64,000 bases of DNA. It comes from Lumbricus rubellus. Its lineage: Eukaryota; Annelida; Clitellata; Crassiclitellata; Lumbricidae. Under the pieces are notes generated by a model. That model did no database searches and was not told the DNA's origin. It was given only the letters and a program-made list of their open reading frames with translations. Made by a program: the position numbers and the translations under genes. The number at the start of each line of letters is the position of its first letter. Positions within the stretch are counted from its first letter, which is position 1. Location of the stretch: assembly GCA_945859605.1 (NCBI GenBank), contig OX243819.1, forward strand, positions 2,514,754 through 2,578,753, in the 5' to 3' direction. Below, piece after piece: positions 40,039-64,000 of the stretch.

Positions 40039-43000
40039 ATGTCGAAGAAACGAGTTTCGTCTGCATCCAGCTCTGACGAGTCAGCGAATCAATGCCCAGA
40101 CTGTAAGTTAATGCTACATAATGTTTAATAATATGCTTTAATATCTCAATCAGATAGCATACGTTTGGAATACTTCGTAATGCGTCTTAATTCGGGAACC
40201 GTGAGAGTATACAGCAGCCTATAAAATATCTTCGGCCAGTATCTAATGACGACGCTAACCCTAACCCTCACGACGCCTAACCTGACCCTAACCGACCCTC
40301 ACAACGCCGAACCTGTTCCTAGCCGGCACTCACGGTTCCCGATACTTCAACTATGCCAGTAATGCTAGTCAGAACTACATAGCCAACCTATAATGTGGAC
40401 CTGTTCAGTCTTGCATTCAGGAGTAGGTAGGTAACTCTGGGAGACATAGGCCTACATGATTATACTATTGGCAAAACCCTAAAATCATGGTTATTTTCTA
40501 TTAGCCCACATAAGAAGAGGAGGCAATTGACTCCATGACTCCATGATAAACAAACCCGACCACATTTTTCTTTTATTCCACATTATTCGGTAATGTATAC
40601 TATTATCAATACACTAGAGCAAACGATCGGGACGACAATTTTTTTACAGCAATGATATTATGATACACCCCTAACTTCATTATATTTGCTAGTTTACAAC
40701 AAACGAGACAAGTATAGGCCCTATTTGTATTTGATGATAATTTCTCTTGTAGCAGTATTCCACGAAGATGAAAATGATGCTAAGCGTATCAACCTCATAT
40801 CAACGAGTAACACAACGGTAAGTTGCACAATGCATGTGCTTTAGATAAAAAGCCATCTCCGTGATTCTAACTTGTGTGAATTGCTGGAAAAACTCCGTGT
40901 ATAATACGCGACGATATTTTCTATGCTATCTCCATAGCCAAACAGTAATGTTCATACCCGTTCAATAGTGGTCAAACTGTACACAAAGGTAGCATTAGCT
41001 TACGTAAGCTTATAGCCTACCAATGAGTCATGCCCCAAGACGAAGTCTAATAATTATTTTAGACAGTCTCCACAAATTTCTTAGCCATCCTGTTATTTTA
41101 CATCTCCCTCGTTGTTTTGCGCAGTTTATATTTCAATCGAGACTTCATGCTTGTTAAACGAAATCTGAGTAAACCTACTAGGACATAGACCTTTTTCATT
41201 CATTCATTCAGAGCATCTATATAGCGCCCCTTCAAGAAACTACTCATAGGCGCTCCCAGTCCAACCGCGAACAAAGAAAAAAGACTTGAGAGACTTGTAG
41301 AACCCAATCTGATGGACCACAAGTAGGCTAGAGATCGAAGCGTAGCCGGGAGCTCGTTCCAGACAGTAGGGCACTATTCAATGCGAACTTTTTAAAGAAT
41401 TCGATTTTTCAAAAGGTTTAGAAAGTTAAATCTAGCTCACTATAAGCTTATAGGGTGGTGCCCAGATTTAAATTCATGCAGCATCAATTGCAGCTGAGAA
41501 AGGAATTCAATTAAAATTGCGTCCATTTCGTTCCTCCACTTCGTTGTTTGCAAAAATAGTGGATCTAAATATAATGCTTAGAAACATGTTTGATATCTTT
41601 GTAACTTTTATTTGCAGTTGCAAGATCTACCGGTCGAGATAATCGAGTCCATCCTCCTTAAGGTCGTAGCTATGGAAGTGACGGACATGAAGCTGGCGAG
41701 AAGCGTCTGGGAGGAAAAGGCTGATCTTGTGATGATCAGACTCGGATCAGTATCTGCGCAATGGAGTCGAATACTCACGACAGACTACTTTCGTAGACAA
41801 ATCAACAGAATTCTCGACCAACTTGGTTAGTTCATGAAATACACAAAGTCTCCTGCCTCACTGCAAGAGTTCATTAACCATTCTGAACTGAGATTATTAT
41901 TATTTTCAGTGCATATATTCTGAAGGCAGCACTCAGTACTGTAGGTTAATAGAAATTTTGAATTTCTCAATTTCTGCGTATCATGGCGTATGGCCTGATT
42001 GCTGGCTGACCTCTCGACTGAGAAGCCTGTTGTGTTTAGCACACGATGTTATTTTGACAAATTTGTATAACAGAGTAGTGTCGGCCGTCGGGCTATGTTT
42101 GAAATTGTGCCATAGGCTAATTATAAGCTGTGTCGTTTTCTCGGGATAGGGAACATTATATTGCTTCATGTAACTAGATATCAGCAACACTATACATGTA
42201 GATAGAAATGAATTATAAATGAAATGAAAAGTCAAATCGATTTAATTATACAATTGACGAAATAAGCTTACCTGACTACCTTGAGTGGTGTTTTTCTCAG
42301 ATCTACTTTGTTAAGATTACCACACGCTTATTTGTGCTTTCGCATGGCTTTCACATAGATTGTCTCCATTCCTTAGCCATGGCTGCAGTCAAAGGTTCGA
42401 ATAAATGAGTTACAGTATTGAACGCTAAATTTAAATTGACCGTAGGCCTATAATAGCTTATAGGCCCTAATGTTCACTTCAAATTAAATCATTTATTTGG
42501 TGACAAGTCAAGAATAATAGAATAAAAAGAAATTAAGAGTAGAGTCACTCAGGAGACCCTGAAGAGGTCTTACGGCCTCAAGCTAGGTCTGCAGGCTCAC
42601 CAAAGTAGCAGTAGGTCCACATCTCGTGAGCCAATAATATTATACTGAAATAGTCCAAACTATACACGCATAAACAAAAAGAAAGAACAATTAATCTATA
42701 ATTGTAGCAAAATGAATTAATCTGAGATGCTTTTTATTTGCTACACGTGGTATATTATTAGGCCTAATTATTATCCTTCATTTTAGCTCACGAGACGATT
42801 CGTTTGGAAATTTTGCATCAGTATCCCATCGGATATTATGTCTCAAGCATGGCTACATTGAAAGATGAAGTATTTCTGCTCCTCGAACCGGAAACCCGAG
42901 ACCATGCTTCCATCAATGTTTACGACTGTAGCAATATGGCAAAGGCGAAAGATGTCATCCCGCTACCTGGACTTCATCCATGGAGCATATTCGCTTGCAG

Positions 43001-43658
43001 CGTGTCAAACTGCGTGTATATACTAAATAGAACAAAGAATGAGCGTTTCGCAACCATGCGCATAACTAAAGATAATGATCGCTGGTCGTCGGCCTCAGTG
43101 AGCCTTGTCATCAGAGACTTGTGTCTGCCTAAGCGTTGTTTTGGCGTTACTGCCAGTGGTAGTCTGATCCTTGCGAGGCAGCAGAGCGTACAACATGCTA
43201 CGATAAGTGTGTTTGATGCAAATGGTTCTTTACAGAAAGAAATAAGACTGTATGAAGATATCGCTCATCTCAGTCAGATAATCTGTAAGTCGAACGGAAA
43301 CCTTGTCCTGCCTTCTCACGACGACGACCAGGCAAAATTGACGGAGATCGATATGAATGGAACGACGATTCGCCAATATCAGTGGGCGCTAGACAAATCC
43401 GACTCATTTTATGCATGTCATGCAGACAATTATGGACGCATAATGATTGTAGACGACTGCAATAGAATGAAACTTTTGGATTCAGAATTCAATCCGTTGG
43501 ATTTCACATGTCCCCAGCTTAGCGGAGATCAGTTCCAGTTTCATTTTAAGTTGCACTTCGATAGCGAAAGGAATGCGGCTTTAGCCATTCTACAAGATCA
43601 GATTAATGCTGATGGTGTTTTTCATCTCACCATCTTCCAGTTGAAGGAAGAGATTTGA
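40039..43658 (+). CDS. Gene C: F-box-like / beta-propeller protein (402 aa)
   Basis: Four coding exons with exact phases: 40039-40102, 40753-40817, 41618-41825, 42787-43658 (stop included), total 1209 nt. Donors GTAAGT, GTAAGT, GTTAGT; acceptors TTGTAG, TTTGCAG, TTTTAG. The N-terminus (MSKKRVSSASSSDESANQC) is Ser-rich and polar. The F-box-like domain (residues about 44-112) starts LQDLPVEIIESILLKVV and contains RLGSVSAQWSRILTTDYFRR. The remaining ~290 residues look like a six-bladed propeller with NHL-like strands (YGRIMIVDDCNRMKLLDSE). Predicted role: cytosolic SCF ubiquitin-ligase substrate receptor, with Skp1 bound by the F-box and the substrate by the propeller. It lacks the CARD and TRADD-N-like exons of A and B and is fully open. 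Confidence 0.82.
40193..40347. mobile_element. Small inverted-repeat element in gene C intron 1
   Basis: CGGGAACCGTGAG and CTCACGGTTCCCG bound 155 bp that include CTAACCCTAACCCTCACG and CCTGACCCTAACCG. The AACCCT motif is telomere-like but far too short and irregular to be telomeric. Confidence 0.55.
40753..40817 (+). CDS. Gene C exon 2 with a tandem NAGNAG acceptor
   Basis: Upstream sequence is TTGTAGCAG. Use of the first AG gives SVFHEDENDAKRINLISTS; the second would drop one codon and keep frame. Either way it ends NTT at a GTAAGT donor in phase 0, as in genes A and B. Confidence 0.75.
41200..41375 (-). mobile_element. LINE 3'-end fragment, minus strand
   Basis: A CATTCATTCATTC tail, then TATAGCGCCCCTTCAAGAAA and GGAGCTCGTTCCAGACAG, complements of the CR1/L2-like 3' end and its '.WN.LP' block. 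Sits in gene C intron 2. Confidence 0.72.
41618..41825 (+). CDS. Gene C exon 3: F-box-like domain (phase 0-1)
   Basis: LQDLPVEIIESILLKVV matches the first F-box helices; RLGSVSAQWSRILTTDYFRR matches the second half (SV...W..I.....F). Start, phase and length parallel 28787-28982 (gene A) and 57802-57988 (gene B). Confidence 0.78.
42787..43658 (+). CDS. Gene C exon 4: propeller (phase 1 to stop)
   Basis: Begins HETIRLEILHQYPIGYYVSS. INVYDCSNMAKAKDVIPLPG and SVSNCVYILN align by eye with the A/B propeller (VFEN...LQKKI.ID and NCLYV). Ends IFQLKEEI and stop. Divergence from A/B is high, but the whole-exon propeller entered in phase 1 is the same. Confidence 0.78.
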
Positions 43659-43848
43659 GGAAACCAATTGAATGGATGATGTTGAAAGGGACAATTTTTT
43701 GGTTTTTGAATATATCTTTCGTTAGGTCTGTAATTTAATTGCCGTTTCCGTTTAGGCCTACTGTTATAAAGAACCACGTTGAAATGCCTGTTTTTCGCAT
43801 GTTCATGTACATTGATAATTTGTAGGCTACACATTTGAATCATTCTAA

Positions 43849-43854
43849 ATTAAA
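43849..43854 (+). promoter_or_regulatory. Candidate polyadenylation signal of gene C
   Basis: ATTAAA 190 bases after the stop codon. Confidence 0.4.
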
Positions 43855-44100
43855 CAAATCTTATGGCTTTTGTGCATTATATTCTAAAATTACACCCTCT
43901 CCTTTTCTTGGTTGTCTGACATTTTTGTAATTTGAGATGGTGTCTTAGCTACTTGAATACAGCATTATGTAGGCCTATGAGACCAATATTCATACACTGC
44001 GCCTACATAAGAATTTGGCCTTTTGCACAAAATTAGACATTTAAAATGTTGCAAAATCAAATACGATGTTAACATAAAATTCACGCAGTAGTTCTTATTA

Positions 44101-45141
44101 TTCATTCCTTCATTCATTCATTCATTCATTCATTCATTCATTCATTCATTCATTCATTCATTCATTCATTCATTCATTCATTCATTCATTCATTCATTCA
44201 TTCATTCATTCATTCATTCATTCATTCATTCATTCATTCATTCATTCATTCATTCATTCATTCATTCATTCATTCATTCATTCATTCATTCATTCATTCA
44301 TTCATTCATTCATTCATTCATTCGTTCATTCATTCATTCATTCATTCATTCATTCATTCATTCATTCATTCATTCATTCATTCATTCATTCATTCATTCA
44401 TTCATTCATTCATTCATTCATTCATTCATTCATTCATTCATTCATTCATTCCTTCATTCATTCATTCATTCATTCATTCATTCATTCATTCATTCATTCA
44501 TTCATTCCTTCATTCATTCATTCATTCATTCATTCATTCATTCATTCCTTCATTCATTCATTCATTCATTCATTCATTCATTCATTCATTCATTCATTCA
44601 TTCATTCATTCATTCATTCATTCATTCATTCATTCATTCATTCATTCATTCATTCATTCATTCATTCATTCATTCATTCATTCATTCATTCATTCATTCA
44701 TTCATTCATTCATTCATTCATTCATTCATTCATTCATTCATTCATTCATTCATTCATTCATTCATTCATTCATTCATTCATTCATTCATTCATTCATTCA
44801 TTCATTCATTCATTCATTCATTCATTCATTCATTCATTCATTCATTCATTCATTCATTCATTCATTCATTCATTCATTCATTCATTCATTCATTCATTCA
44901 TTCATTCATTCATTCATTCATTCATTCATTCATTCATTCATTCATTCATTCATTCATTCATTCATTCATTCATTCATTCATTCATTCATTCATTCATTCA
45001 TTCATTCATTCATTCATTCATTCATTCATTCATTCATTCATTCATTCATTCATTCATTCATTCATTCATTCATTCATTCATTCATTCATTCATTCATTCA
45101 TTCATTCATTCATGCATTAGTTAATGCATTCATTCATTCAT
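44101..45141. repeat. (TTCA)n tetranucleotide array, about 1 kb
   Basis: About 250 near-perfect TTCA/ATTC units with rare CCTT and CGTT variants, ending in GCATTAGTTAATGCATTCATTC. Array length may be approximate in an assembly. Confidence 0.97.
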
Positions 45142-46050
45142 TCTTAGTTCTAAACGTGTCGATTGCCGATGCTACAGAGCACGAACCCAATATTTACATG
45201 TATTACCATTCACGTGTTTCAATTTGTTTTCCAATGAAGCAATTGAGATCTGTATTCTTTTTGATTGTAATGATTTAGACCTGGTTTCCCAATAGACTGT
45301 AGGAACTAACGAAACACCAGTGACACGATAAAAGAAAAATGAACATTTCTTGGTACTTTCACTTGAGGACTTCAATACTTTAAATTCAATATTTTCGTGT
45401 GCAATTTACAAGTTGAACAATGAACATTTATTTAGCTAATTGACTTCTACGCATAATGTCATGTCGAGTTCTGTGGCTAAAGACAACGGTTTGTGACAAT
45501 TTCGAATACTTTGATAATTCTGGTCATCCTTAGACACTTCCTTCAAAGCCTTGCACAATCATGGTACGCAGTTTCCATGTTTTTTGTATTAGTCTATGTT
45601 TACAGAGTGGGAGAAAAAAGAGCAGACCACTTCAAGACTGACGAAATACAGAGCGTTTCGAAAACTAGTTAATCCTTCCGCATGCCATACAATGCAATGT
45701 GTAGCTGAATGGCCGCTTGTAGGTGTGGATGTGTGCACATGCGCCACTGATTGATCTCTGCCAGTGCCAGTCCCAGGCTTGAATAAAGGAGGAGGGCGAC
45801 ACTAATCATCTCTGATATGGCAGTGTCGTTAAACATGTAACAAGCGAGTTCATGCGTTTGTCTTCTAACGCGAGGGTGCATGTTCAAGCTAAAGCCCTAA
45901 TCTCAGACAGTTAGGCTACTGTGAAGTTATCTTGCAATAATTTGCTCAATTACATCGATTATACACACTTGGTCACGGGGGAAATGGCGCTAAATAAATG
46001 GACGATTCATAGCAATGATTATAGCAGCATGTGTATCATGTGTCTTCGGT
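45142..46050. other. Intergenic, nothing recognised
   Basis: No supported gene, RNA or repeat was found here. Confidence 0.5.
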
Positions 46051-46054
46051 CATT

Positions 46055-46140
46055 CGTGCATTCATTCAGTCATTTATACGGCACATCTTCAAGGAAACTA
46101 CTCAGAGGCGCTCCCGACTCCACCTCTGCCAAACAGGACT
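46055..46140 (-). mobile_element. LINE 3'-end fragment, minus strand
   Basis: CATTCATTCAGTCATTTATA then CAAGGAAACTACTCAGAGGC and GCTCCCGACTCC are complements of the 3' end seen at 60.4 kb. Confidence 0.65.
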
Positions 46141-46158
46141 GTTTTTCAAGTGATTATA

Positions 46159-47362
46159 CACCGTGGTTTAAAAAAACTAAGCCAAATTGTTTTGCATATA
46201 TCTCTAATACCTGATGGCATATCAAGCTAATATTTTCCAAATATTTAGAGAAGTGGACCAAGAATATGATTCCAAAATTTCATGAGACAAGTTGAACGGA
46301 TAAAAAGATATGAATTTTTAAACTTCATAATAATGCCGAAATTTCAGTTTACAAGCAATTTTCTGTCAGATTGAAAAAATGTTTTCTTATATCTCTAATG
46401 CCTGATGATTAATCATTCTAAAATTTTCCAGATATGTAGAGAATTGAATTAACAATATGATTCCAACAGTATGGTTTGATTATTTAATTAATTAAGATGC
46501 TCAAAATGTCCTCCTCCTGCTTGCACGCAAGCCTGGAAGCGCTGGCGCCATGCATTACGCAACAGCATCGTCGATCATCCTCTGGTCCAGGCCATCCTAC
46601 ACTTCCAACAAGCGTTGGTTGCTTCAGATCGTTTATATCATGGATTGTTGTCTGGTAGACTCGGTCTTGCATCACGCTCCACACTTTAAAGTCGACAGGA
46701 TTCAAATCTGGGCTGTTCGGAGGCCATAATGTGGGAGAAATGAAGTCTGGCGTCTCTCTTGTCAGCATTTCTATGGTTTCATTGGCTTTGTGGGCTGGCG
46801 CTGTTCTGTTGAAAAAGAAAACAGCCTCTGGGGCTATAGATTTCTGATAACAGGTGGAAGATGTTGTGACAGCAGAATATTGCGATAATAAACTCCATTA
46901 ATTTTACTCCAGGATCAATCAAGACCAAAATTTCGAACTATCAAGCATCGAACACCATAACAGACTTGCTGAAAACAGAAATTTCTTGAGATGAAGTTTA
47001 AATATTCATATCTTTCTATCCGATCAAATTTATGACATGATATTTTGGAATCCTATTTTTGGTTCAATCCTCTAACTATCTGGAGAATGTTGGTATGATT
47101 AATTATCAGGCATTGGAGATATAAGAAAAACAGTTTAGCTTACTTTTACTGAATCTGGCTGAAAATTGCTTGTAAACTGCAATTTCGGCATATGAAGTTG
47201 AAAGATTCATATCTTTTTATCCGTTCAATTTTATATGTTGAAATTTTGGAATCATATTCTTGGTCCACTTCTCTAAATATTTGGAAAATTTTAGCGTGAT
47301 ATGTTATCAGGCATCAGAGATATATGAAAAAAATTGGCTTATAGTTGTTTTTAACCACGGTG
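46159..47362 (-). mobile_element. Mariner-like transposon with long TIRs
   Basis: Ends CACCGTGGTTTAAAAA and GTTTTTAACCACGGTG, TA on both sides (46157-46158, 47363-47364). The inverted repeats extend about 240 bp. The minus strand retains part of the transposase (46768-46484). The element is 1204 bp and internally deleted. Confidence 0.9.
46484..46768 (-). pseudogene. Mariner-like transposase C-terminal fragment
   Basis: Contains DFISPTLWPPNSPDLNPVDF then KVWSVMQDRVYQTTIHDIND. The SPDLNPVD block carries the third catalytic acidic residue (Asp) of a DDD-type Tc1/mariner transposase. A frameshift follows after LKQ; the N-terminal DNA-binding part and first two catalytic residues are missing. 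Confidence 0.85.
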
Positions 47363-47364
47363 TA

Positions 47365-48071
47365 GAATGTGTTAGAGAGTGACCTAGGGAACAGGCGTGG
47401 CTCAAGAGAGAGGTCATTCCATGCCATCGGGTCGACAATTACATGTATTATAGAAAACCGCTTTTCTCATTACTATTATACTATTTATGACGAATGTACA
47501 CTACGCAGGCTATAATAATACAGTTGTACATATACATACTTAAGGTGATATATTGTATGCACATCATGCAGCATACTAATTATAGATAAGGATCATAAGG
47601 TTATTAAATATTAACCCGTTGTGGTGAATAGAGCGCTATAATAGTTTGACTTTGATTAAAGACTGCTTCATTGGTTCGATGCTTGTATGTTTGATTAAGT
47701 ATCAATTATGGTTGTTGGCTGAGGTCATGAAGAGCTTTTAGGCGCCGCATAAGTTAAATTGACAGACCATAGTATTATTGTCGTTACAAACTTACAATTC
47801 GAAGCTATCGGCACATACTACAGACACACTATGCCAGGAAACATTACATCATGCATAATTAAAAGACATGATATTAAGCCGACCAGTTTGTCCGCTATAA
47901 ACTGTATACAGCGTGCGACTGCAATCCGAGCATTACTTCTGTATGTGCGTGCGCGCGTGTCCATGGGTGTCTTTGTCTGTCTGCGCATCTGTCTATGTGG
48001 TTTCGATTGTTGCCTCCAAGTTGGTCCCGTTAGGACAATTTTACAAACCGTCGGAGATTCATTGTCGCGTA
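47365..48071. other. Intergenic, nothing recognised
   Basis: AT-rich sequence without a supported gene. Open frames here overlap on both strands and have no domain. Confidence 0.5.
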
Positions 48072-48443
48072 CATGGGCGCCCGCACATAATGGCAAGAGG
48101 GGGCACTTCCCCCTTGGAAAATTGACATTTATTTTTTAACTACTACTTTTGTGTTTGAACACATTATCCTCGCATTAAATGAACCTACTTTTTAGCATCA
48201 ATTTTTTAAAAATTTTGAACGTACTTGTATTTCTTCTCAGTAAGTACTAAGTAAGCTAAGCTATTCATATTAAAATTCATGCACAAAATGAAACTCTGAA
48301 ATTTGAATGGAGAAACCTCTTTGAAAACACCCGTGTTCTAAATTTCCAACTTTGGATTTTTCAAGATCTTGGTACTAAAAAGGTTATCTATGACCATCGT
48401 AAATTTTTTGCCCCTCCTGCAAAAATGTCTGCGGGCGCCCATG
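48072..48443. mobile_element. hAT-like MITE with perfect 8-bp TSD
   Basis: Ends CATGGGCGCCCGC and GCGGGCGCCCATG, flanked by GTCGCGTA on both sides (48064-48071, 48444-48451). 372 bp, noncoding. Confidence 0.93.
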
Positions 48444-48714
48444 GTCGCGTATAATATTACGGAGGTATCGACGTATTGCCATGGTAACCACGGCAGAGTT
48501 GTGTCTCATCCAGAGTACAGTGAGTATGTCAGAGAAGAGAGATACTAGAATAGTCTCAGTGGGATGGTTAGGCTACCTCTGGAGGAGCCAGACTGTATTG
48601 GAGGCAGAAGAACCTGAAGCGTTAAATAGGCCTACTGCTTATCAAATAAACTAGTAATTAAACAAGTTAATACCTTAATTTAAGAGACAAGCTAGATAAC
48701 TCAGCTCTAGCGCA

Positions 48715-48720
48715 TTTATT
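48715..48720 (-). promoter_or_regulatory. Candidate polyadenylation signal of gene B
   Basis: Minus-strand AATAAA in the context kept from block A. If used, the gene B 3' UTR would contain the mariner-like element 49072-50241. Confidence 0.4.
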
Positions 48721-49071
48721 TAATTAGAAAATGTGGCTTTGGAATAAATTACAAGAAAGTGGAGACTCTTATTTTTGTAAGTGATTCAAAAACAAAATAT
48801 TAATTCCTTAACCTCCGACTCGGCGCTCTAGAAAATTCTCAGGCCATTTGAGTCAACCAATCCACATTGACCCGGTGAGATATTCTTACTTACCAACATA
48901 GCGCTCTATATGTTTTACATGTCTGTGATTTCTGTAAAATGAATGCTTAAAATGTGGAAAGTGAAAGTCTAACTGTTCCATGTGACACTTTGACTTGTTA
49001 AAATTTAATTCATAAGCCACAGACCTAATTCTACTACTTAAAAGTAATTTGTTTAATAGCCTTTTAATATA

Positions 49072-50241
49072 CAGGGTGCGCCAAACAAAATACCCCTAGG
49101 TGTTTTTGCCAATATCTTGACCAAAAGTAGGAATTTCAAAATGAAATTTTACAGTCGTATAGACAATTCATATTTACACGTGATGGCCTGATTTCATAAA
49201 AATATTTCTAACAGAACAAAAGTTATGCCACTTTTAGTGAGGTCACCCACCGTTTTTTGACGATTCAAAAACGAAACGCAGCAAAAACTAGGTTTTTTGC
49301 CAATATCTTGGCCAGACGTAAGAATTTCGAAATGAAATTTTACGGACTTAAGGACAATTCATATTTACATATGATGGCCAAATGTCAGCAACATATGTCA
49401 AACGAAACAAAAGTTATACCACTTTTAGTAAGACCACCCACCGCTTTTTGACGATTCAGAAAGGAAACGCAACAAAAAGTAACAAAAACACGATTTTATT
49501 AAGTCTCATGATCTCATCTCAAATAACATTGTCAAATGAACTTGGTAGTGCTTCACAACTTGTGTTCAATGTGCCAACCTCCAGTGCCAACACTTCTTTT
49601 GAGTCTCTTTGCAAAGTTCTTGATGGACCTGTTGATTAATCTGACAGATTTCTTATTTACCAATTTCATTGTCATCTTGCTAAGTGACTTCTCAGTGACG
49701 TTCAGCTACGCTGGTACCCTGTTTCTTTTTTTAAATAGTAATAATAATGATCATCGGTCAATATCAAGGCTATTTGATAATAATTATTTGAGATGAGACT
49801 TAATAAAATCGTGTTTTTGCTGCGTTACATCTTTAAATTGTCAAAAATTGGGGGGTGGCCTCACTAAACGTGGTATAACTTTTGTTGTTTTGGAAATATT
49901 TTGATGAAATTTGACCATCATATGCAGATATGAATTGTCTTTAAGCCTGTAAAAGTTCAATTCGATATTCTTACTTTTGGCCAAGAAATTGGCCAGAATA
50001 ATTGAGTTGATTTTTTTGTTACATTTTGTTGCGTCGGGTTTTTGAATCGTCAAAAAACGGTGGGTGGCTTCACTAAAAGTGGTATAACTTTTGTTCCGTT
50101 TGAAATATGTTAATGAAATCTGGCCATCTGGTGTGAATATGAATTGTCTTTAAGACTGTAAAATTTCATTTCAAAATTCTTACTTTTGGTCAAGATATTG
50201 GCAAAAATCTTAGGGGGGGGGTATTTTTTTGGCGCACCCTG
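49072..50241. mobile_element. Long-TIR mariner-like element with doubled ends
   Basis: CAGGGTGCGCC and GGCGCACCCTG with TA on both sides. Each side carries two successive copies of the ~200-bp subterminal repeat (49087-49280 and 49290-49480 on the left, 49800-50035 and 50040-50241 on the right), so this is a composite of the 16801 family. It sits 62 bp past the gene B stop codon. Confidence 0.85.
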
Positions 50242-50302
50242 TAGATGAATCTAGACAGATAATATGGTGGTCAGAGTCTGTTGAAAAAACACGAATTTAT
50301 TT

Positions 50303-62929
<12,627 letters not shown>

Positions 62930-63516
62930 CTTCAAATAGAAATGTTTCAGAAAAATTAAATTGTTTCCATGATAAATGTGCTATAAGCTTGGTCTCCCGT
63001 TCACCAAAAAACTATAATAGGCTAAGCTTATTGAATATACATGTAAGCCTAAAACAGTGACCGAATAAGGCAGGCTCAACATGCTCGGACGAAAATAGCC
63101 CCACACTTTAGGAGAAGCCCCGCACATGCAACAAAATATCTTTCGTAATTTTTTACGGTAGGCTGATTGTAAAAATGAGTAAACGTCTTTGAACAAATAT
63201 TATTCGAAACAGCCGATTTTAACATAATAAGCCCAAGCTTATGCAATATACATTCTAATGATTTTTCTTAGACAGCAAGAGATGTGCATTTAAACCCCCA
63301 GGTTAAAGATGTTTTTATGAGATGGACTGCCAAGAGTGGGTGATTACCTTCCCCTAGGTTTTATGTGTTTGATTTCACAAATTTTAAGCTTGATACAGCA
63401 ATTGATTCGGCATTCATTTCTGAACATGATGCTATAGGCCTACTGAGCTTGAAAATAACAATAAAAATGCACCTTGAAATTATGTAGCCTAACTTGTAGC
63501 ATGGGAATCGCTCCAT

Positions 63517-63556
63517 CACACACACAGACACACAGACACACACACACACACACACA
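63517..63556. repeat. (CA)n microsatellite
   Basis: About 40 bp of CA with ACAGACA interruptions. Confidence 0.93.
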
Positions 63557-63656
63557 AGTTGTACATTGCGGCGTCAATAAATAGGCCTAAGATGTTGTGT
63601 GTTTTAAAGATGCTCCATGTATACAATTGTACAGCCTAAGCTTATACAAAAATATA

Positions 63657-64000
63657 GGGTGTCTCGATAGGTCGTGAACGATTTTGAATGGAGAAAAATA
63701 TATGTTATACACAATAATTATAATGTGGAAAGCTTTATACTGGCGGATAGGTTATTCAAATGAAAATGTTAATATAAAACAATAAGACCACTAGCTCCCT
63801 TAATAAAATTGTAGCGCCAATATCCGTGACGTCATCAAATTCGTGCCAAATAAACGTCAAGTTAAGCCGCAAACAATATTGTACGACCATCATTGTTAAT
63901 CCACACATAATTAATTAATACAAATTTTCATTTAGTGTTTAATAATGTTTCCTTTACTCTTTATTACAGCCTCAAGTCGATTAGTCATCGAGCAAATAGA
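63657..64000. mobile_element. Left end of a mariner-like transposon, cut by the window
   Basis: After TA, GGGTGTCTCGATAGGTCGTG resembles a mariner terminus. The last bases (TTACAGCCTCAAGTCGATTAG) fit the complement of the end of a transposase frame. The right terminus is outside. Confidence 0.5.

Noticed and set aside
40256..40310. Telomeric or subtelomeric repeat
   Set aside because: Only a few irregular AACCCT motifs inside a short inverted-repeat element.

Overview
This is nuclear DNA from an animal. Spliced multi-exon genes with GT-AG (and two GC-AG) introns, 8-bp and TA transposon footprints, LINE, LTR, hAT, mariner and piggyBac-like remnants, and long microsatellites exclude a prokaryote. 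CARD, immunoglobulin and NHL domains and the general base composition suggest a marine invertebrate deuterostome. An echinoderm is my best guess, but no marker in the window proves it.

Layout. (1) 2.8-8.7 kb, + strand: part of a gene for an immunoglobulin-superfamily surface protein, with three Ig domains on six phase-compatible exons; a possible membrane-anchor exon lies at 37.7 kb. (2) 9.0-14.2 kb: a decayed LTR retrotransposon, then GC-rich repeat-derived DNA to 16.8 kb. (3) 18.3-35.3 kb, - strand: gene A, six coding exons reading short N-terminus, F-box-like, CARD, TRADD-N-like alpha/beta domain, NHL propeller. It carries a one-base frameshift relative to gene B. (4) 38.4-39.2 kb: a 73-bp minisatellite upstream of gene C. 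(5) 40.0-43.7 kb, + strand: gene C, four coding exons, an F-box-like domain followed directly by a propeller (402 aa). (6) 44.1-45.1 kb: a 1-kb TTCA tetranucleotide array. (7) 50.3-62.9 kb and beyond, - strand: gene B, a paralogue of gene A whose first exon must lie past the window. Genes A and B sit in homologous blocks of about 15 kb (17.8-33.5 and 48.5-63.7 kb) that still match in introns and 3' flanks, so this is a segmental duplication in direct orientation with gene C between the copies.

How the genes fit together. A, B and C share one plan: exon 1 ends in phase 1, exon 2 runs phase 1 to 0, the F-box exon runs 0 to 1, and the last exon is a propeller entered in phase 1. A and B differ from C by two extra symmetric 1-1 exons (CARD and TRADD-N-like) placed in the very intron that in C joins F-box to propeller. 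I infer a local family of predicted SCF-type ubiquitin-ligase receptors, two of which acquired death-fold/TRADD-type adaptor cassettes. An F-box plus CARD plus TRADD-N plus NHL protein is the most novel system I see here.

The rest is mostly mobile DNA. Several elements have exact target-site duplications readable in the sequence. One MITE family has terminal inverted repeats that are themselves arrays of ~15-bp tandem repeats and makes 8-bp duplications.
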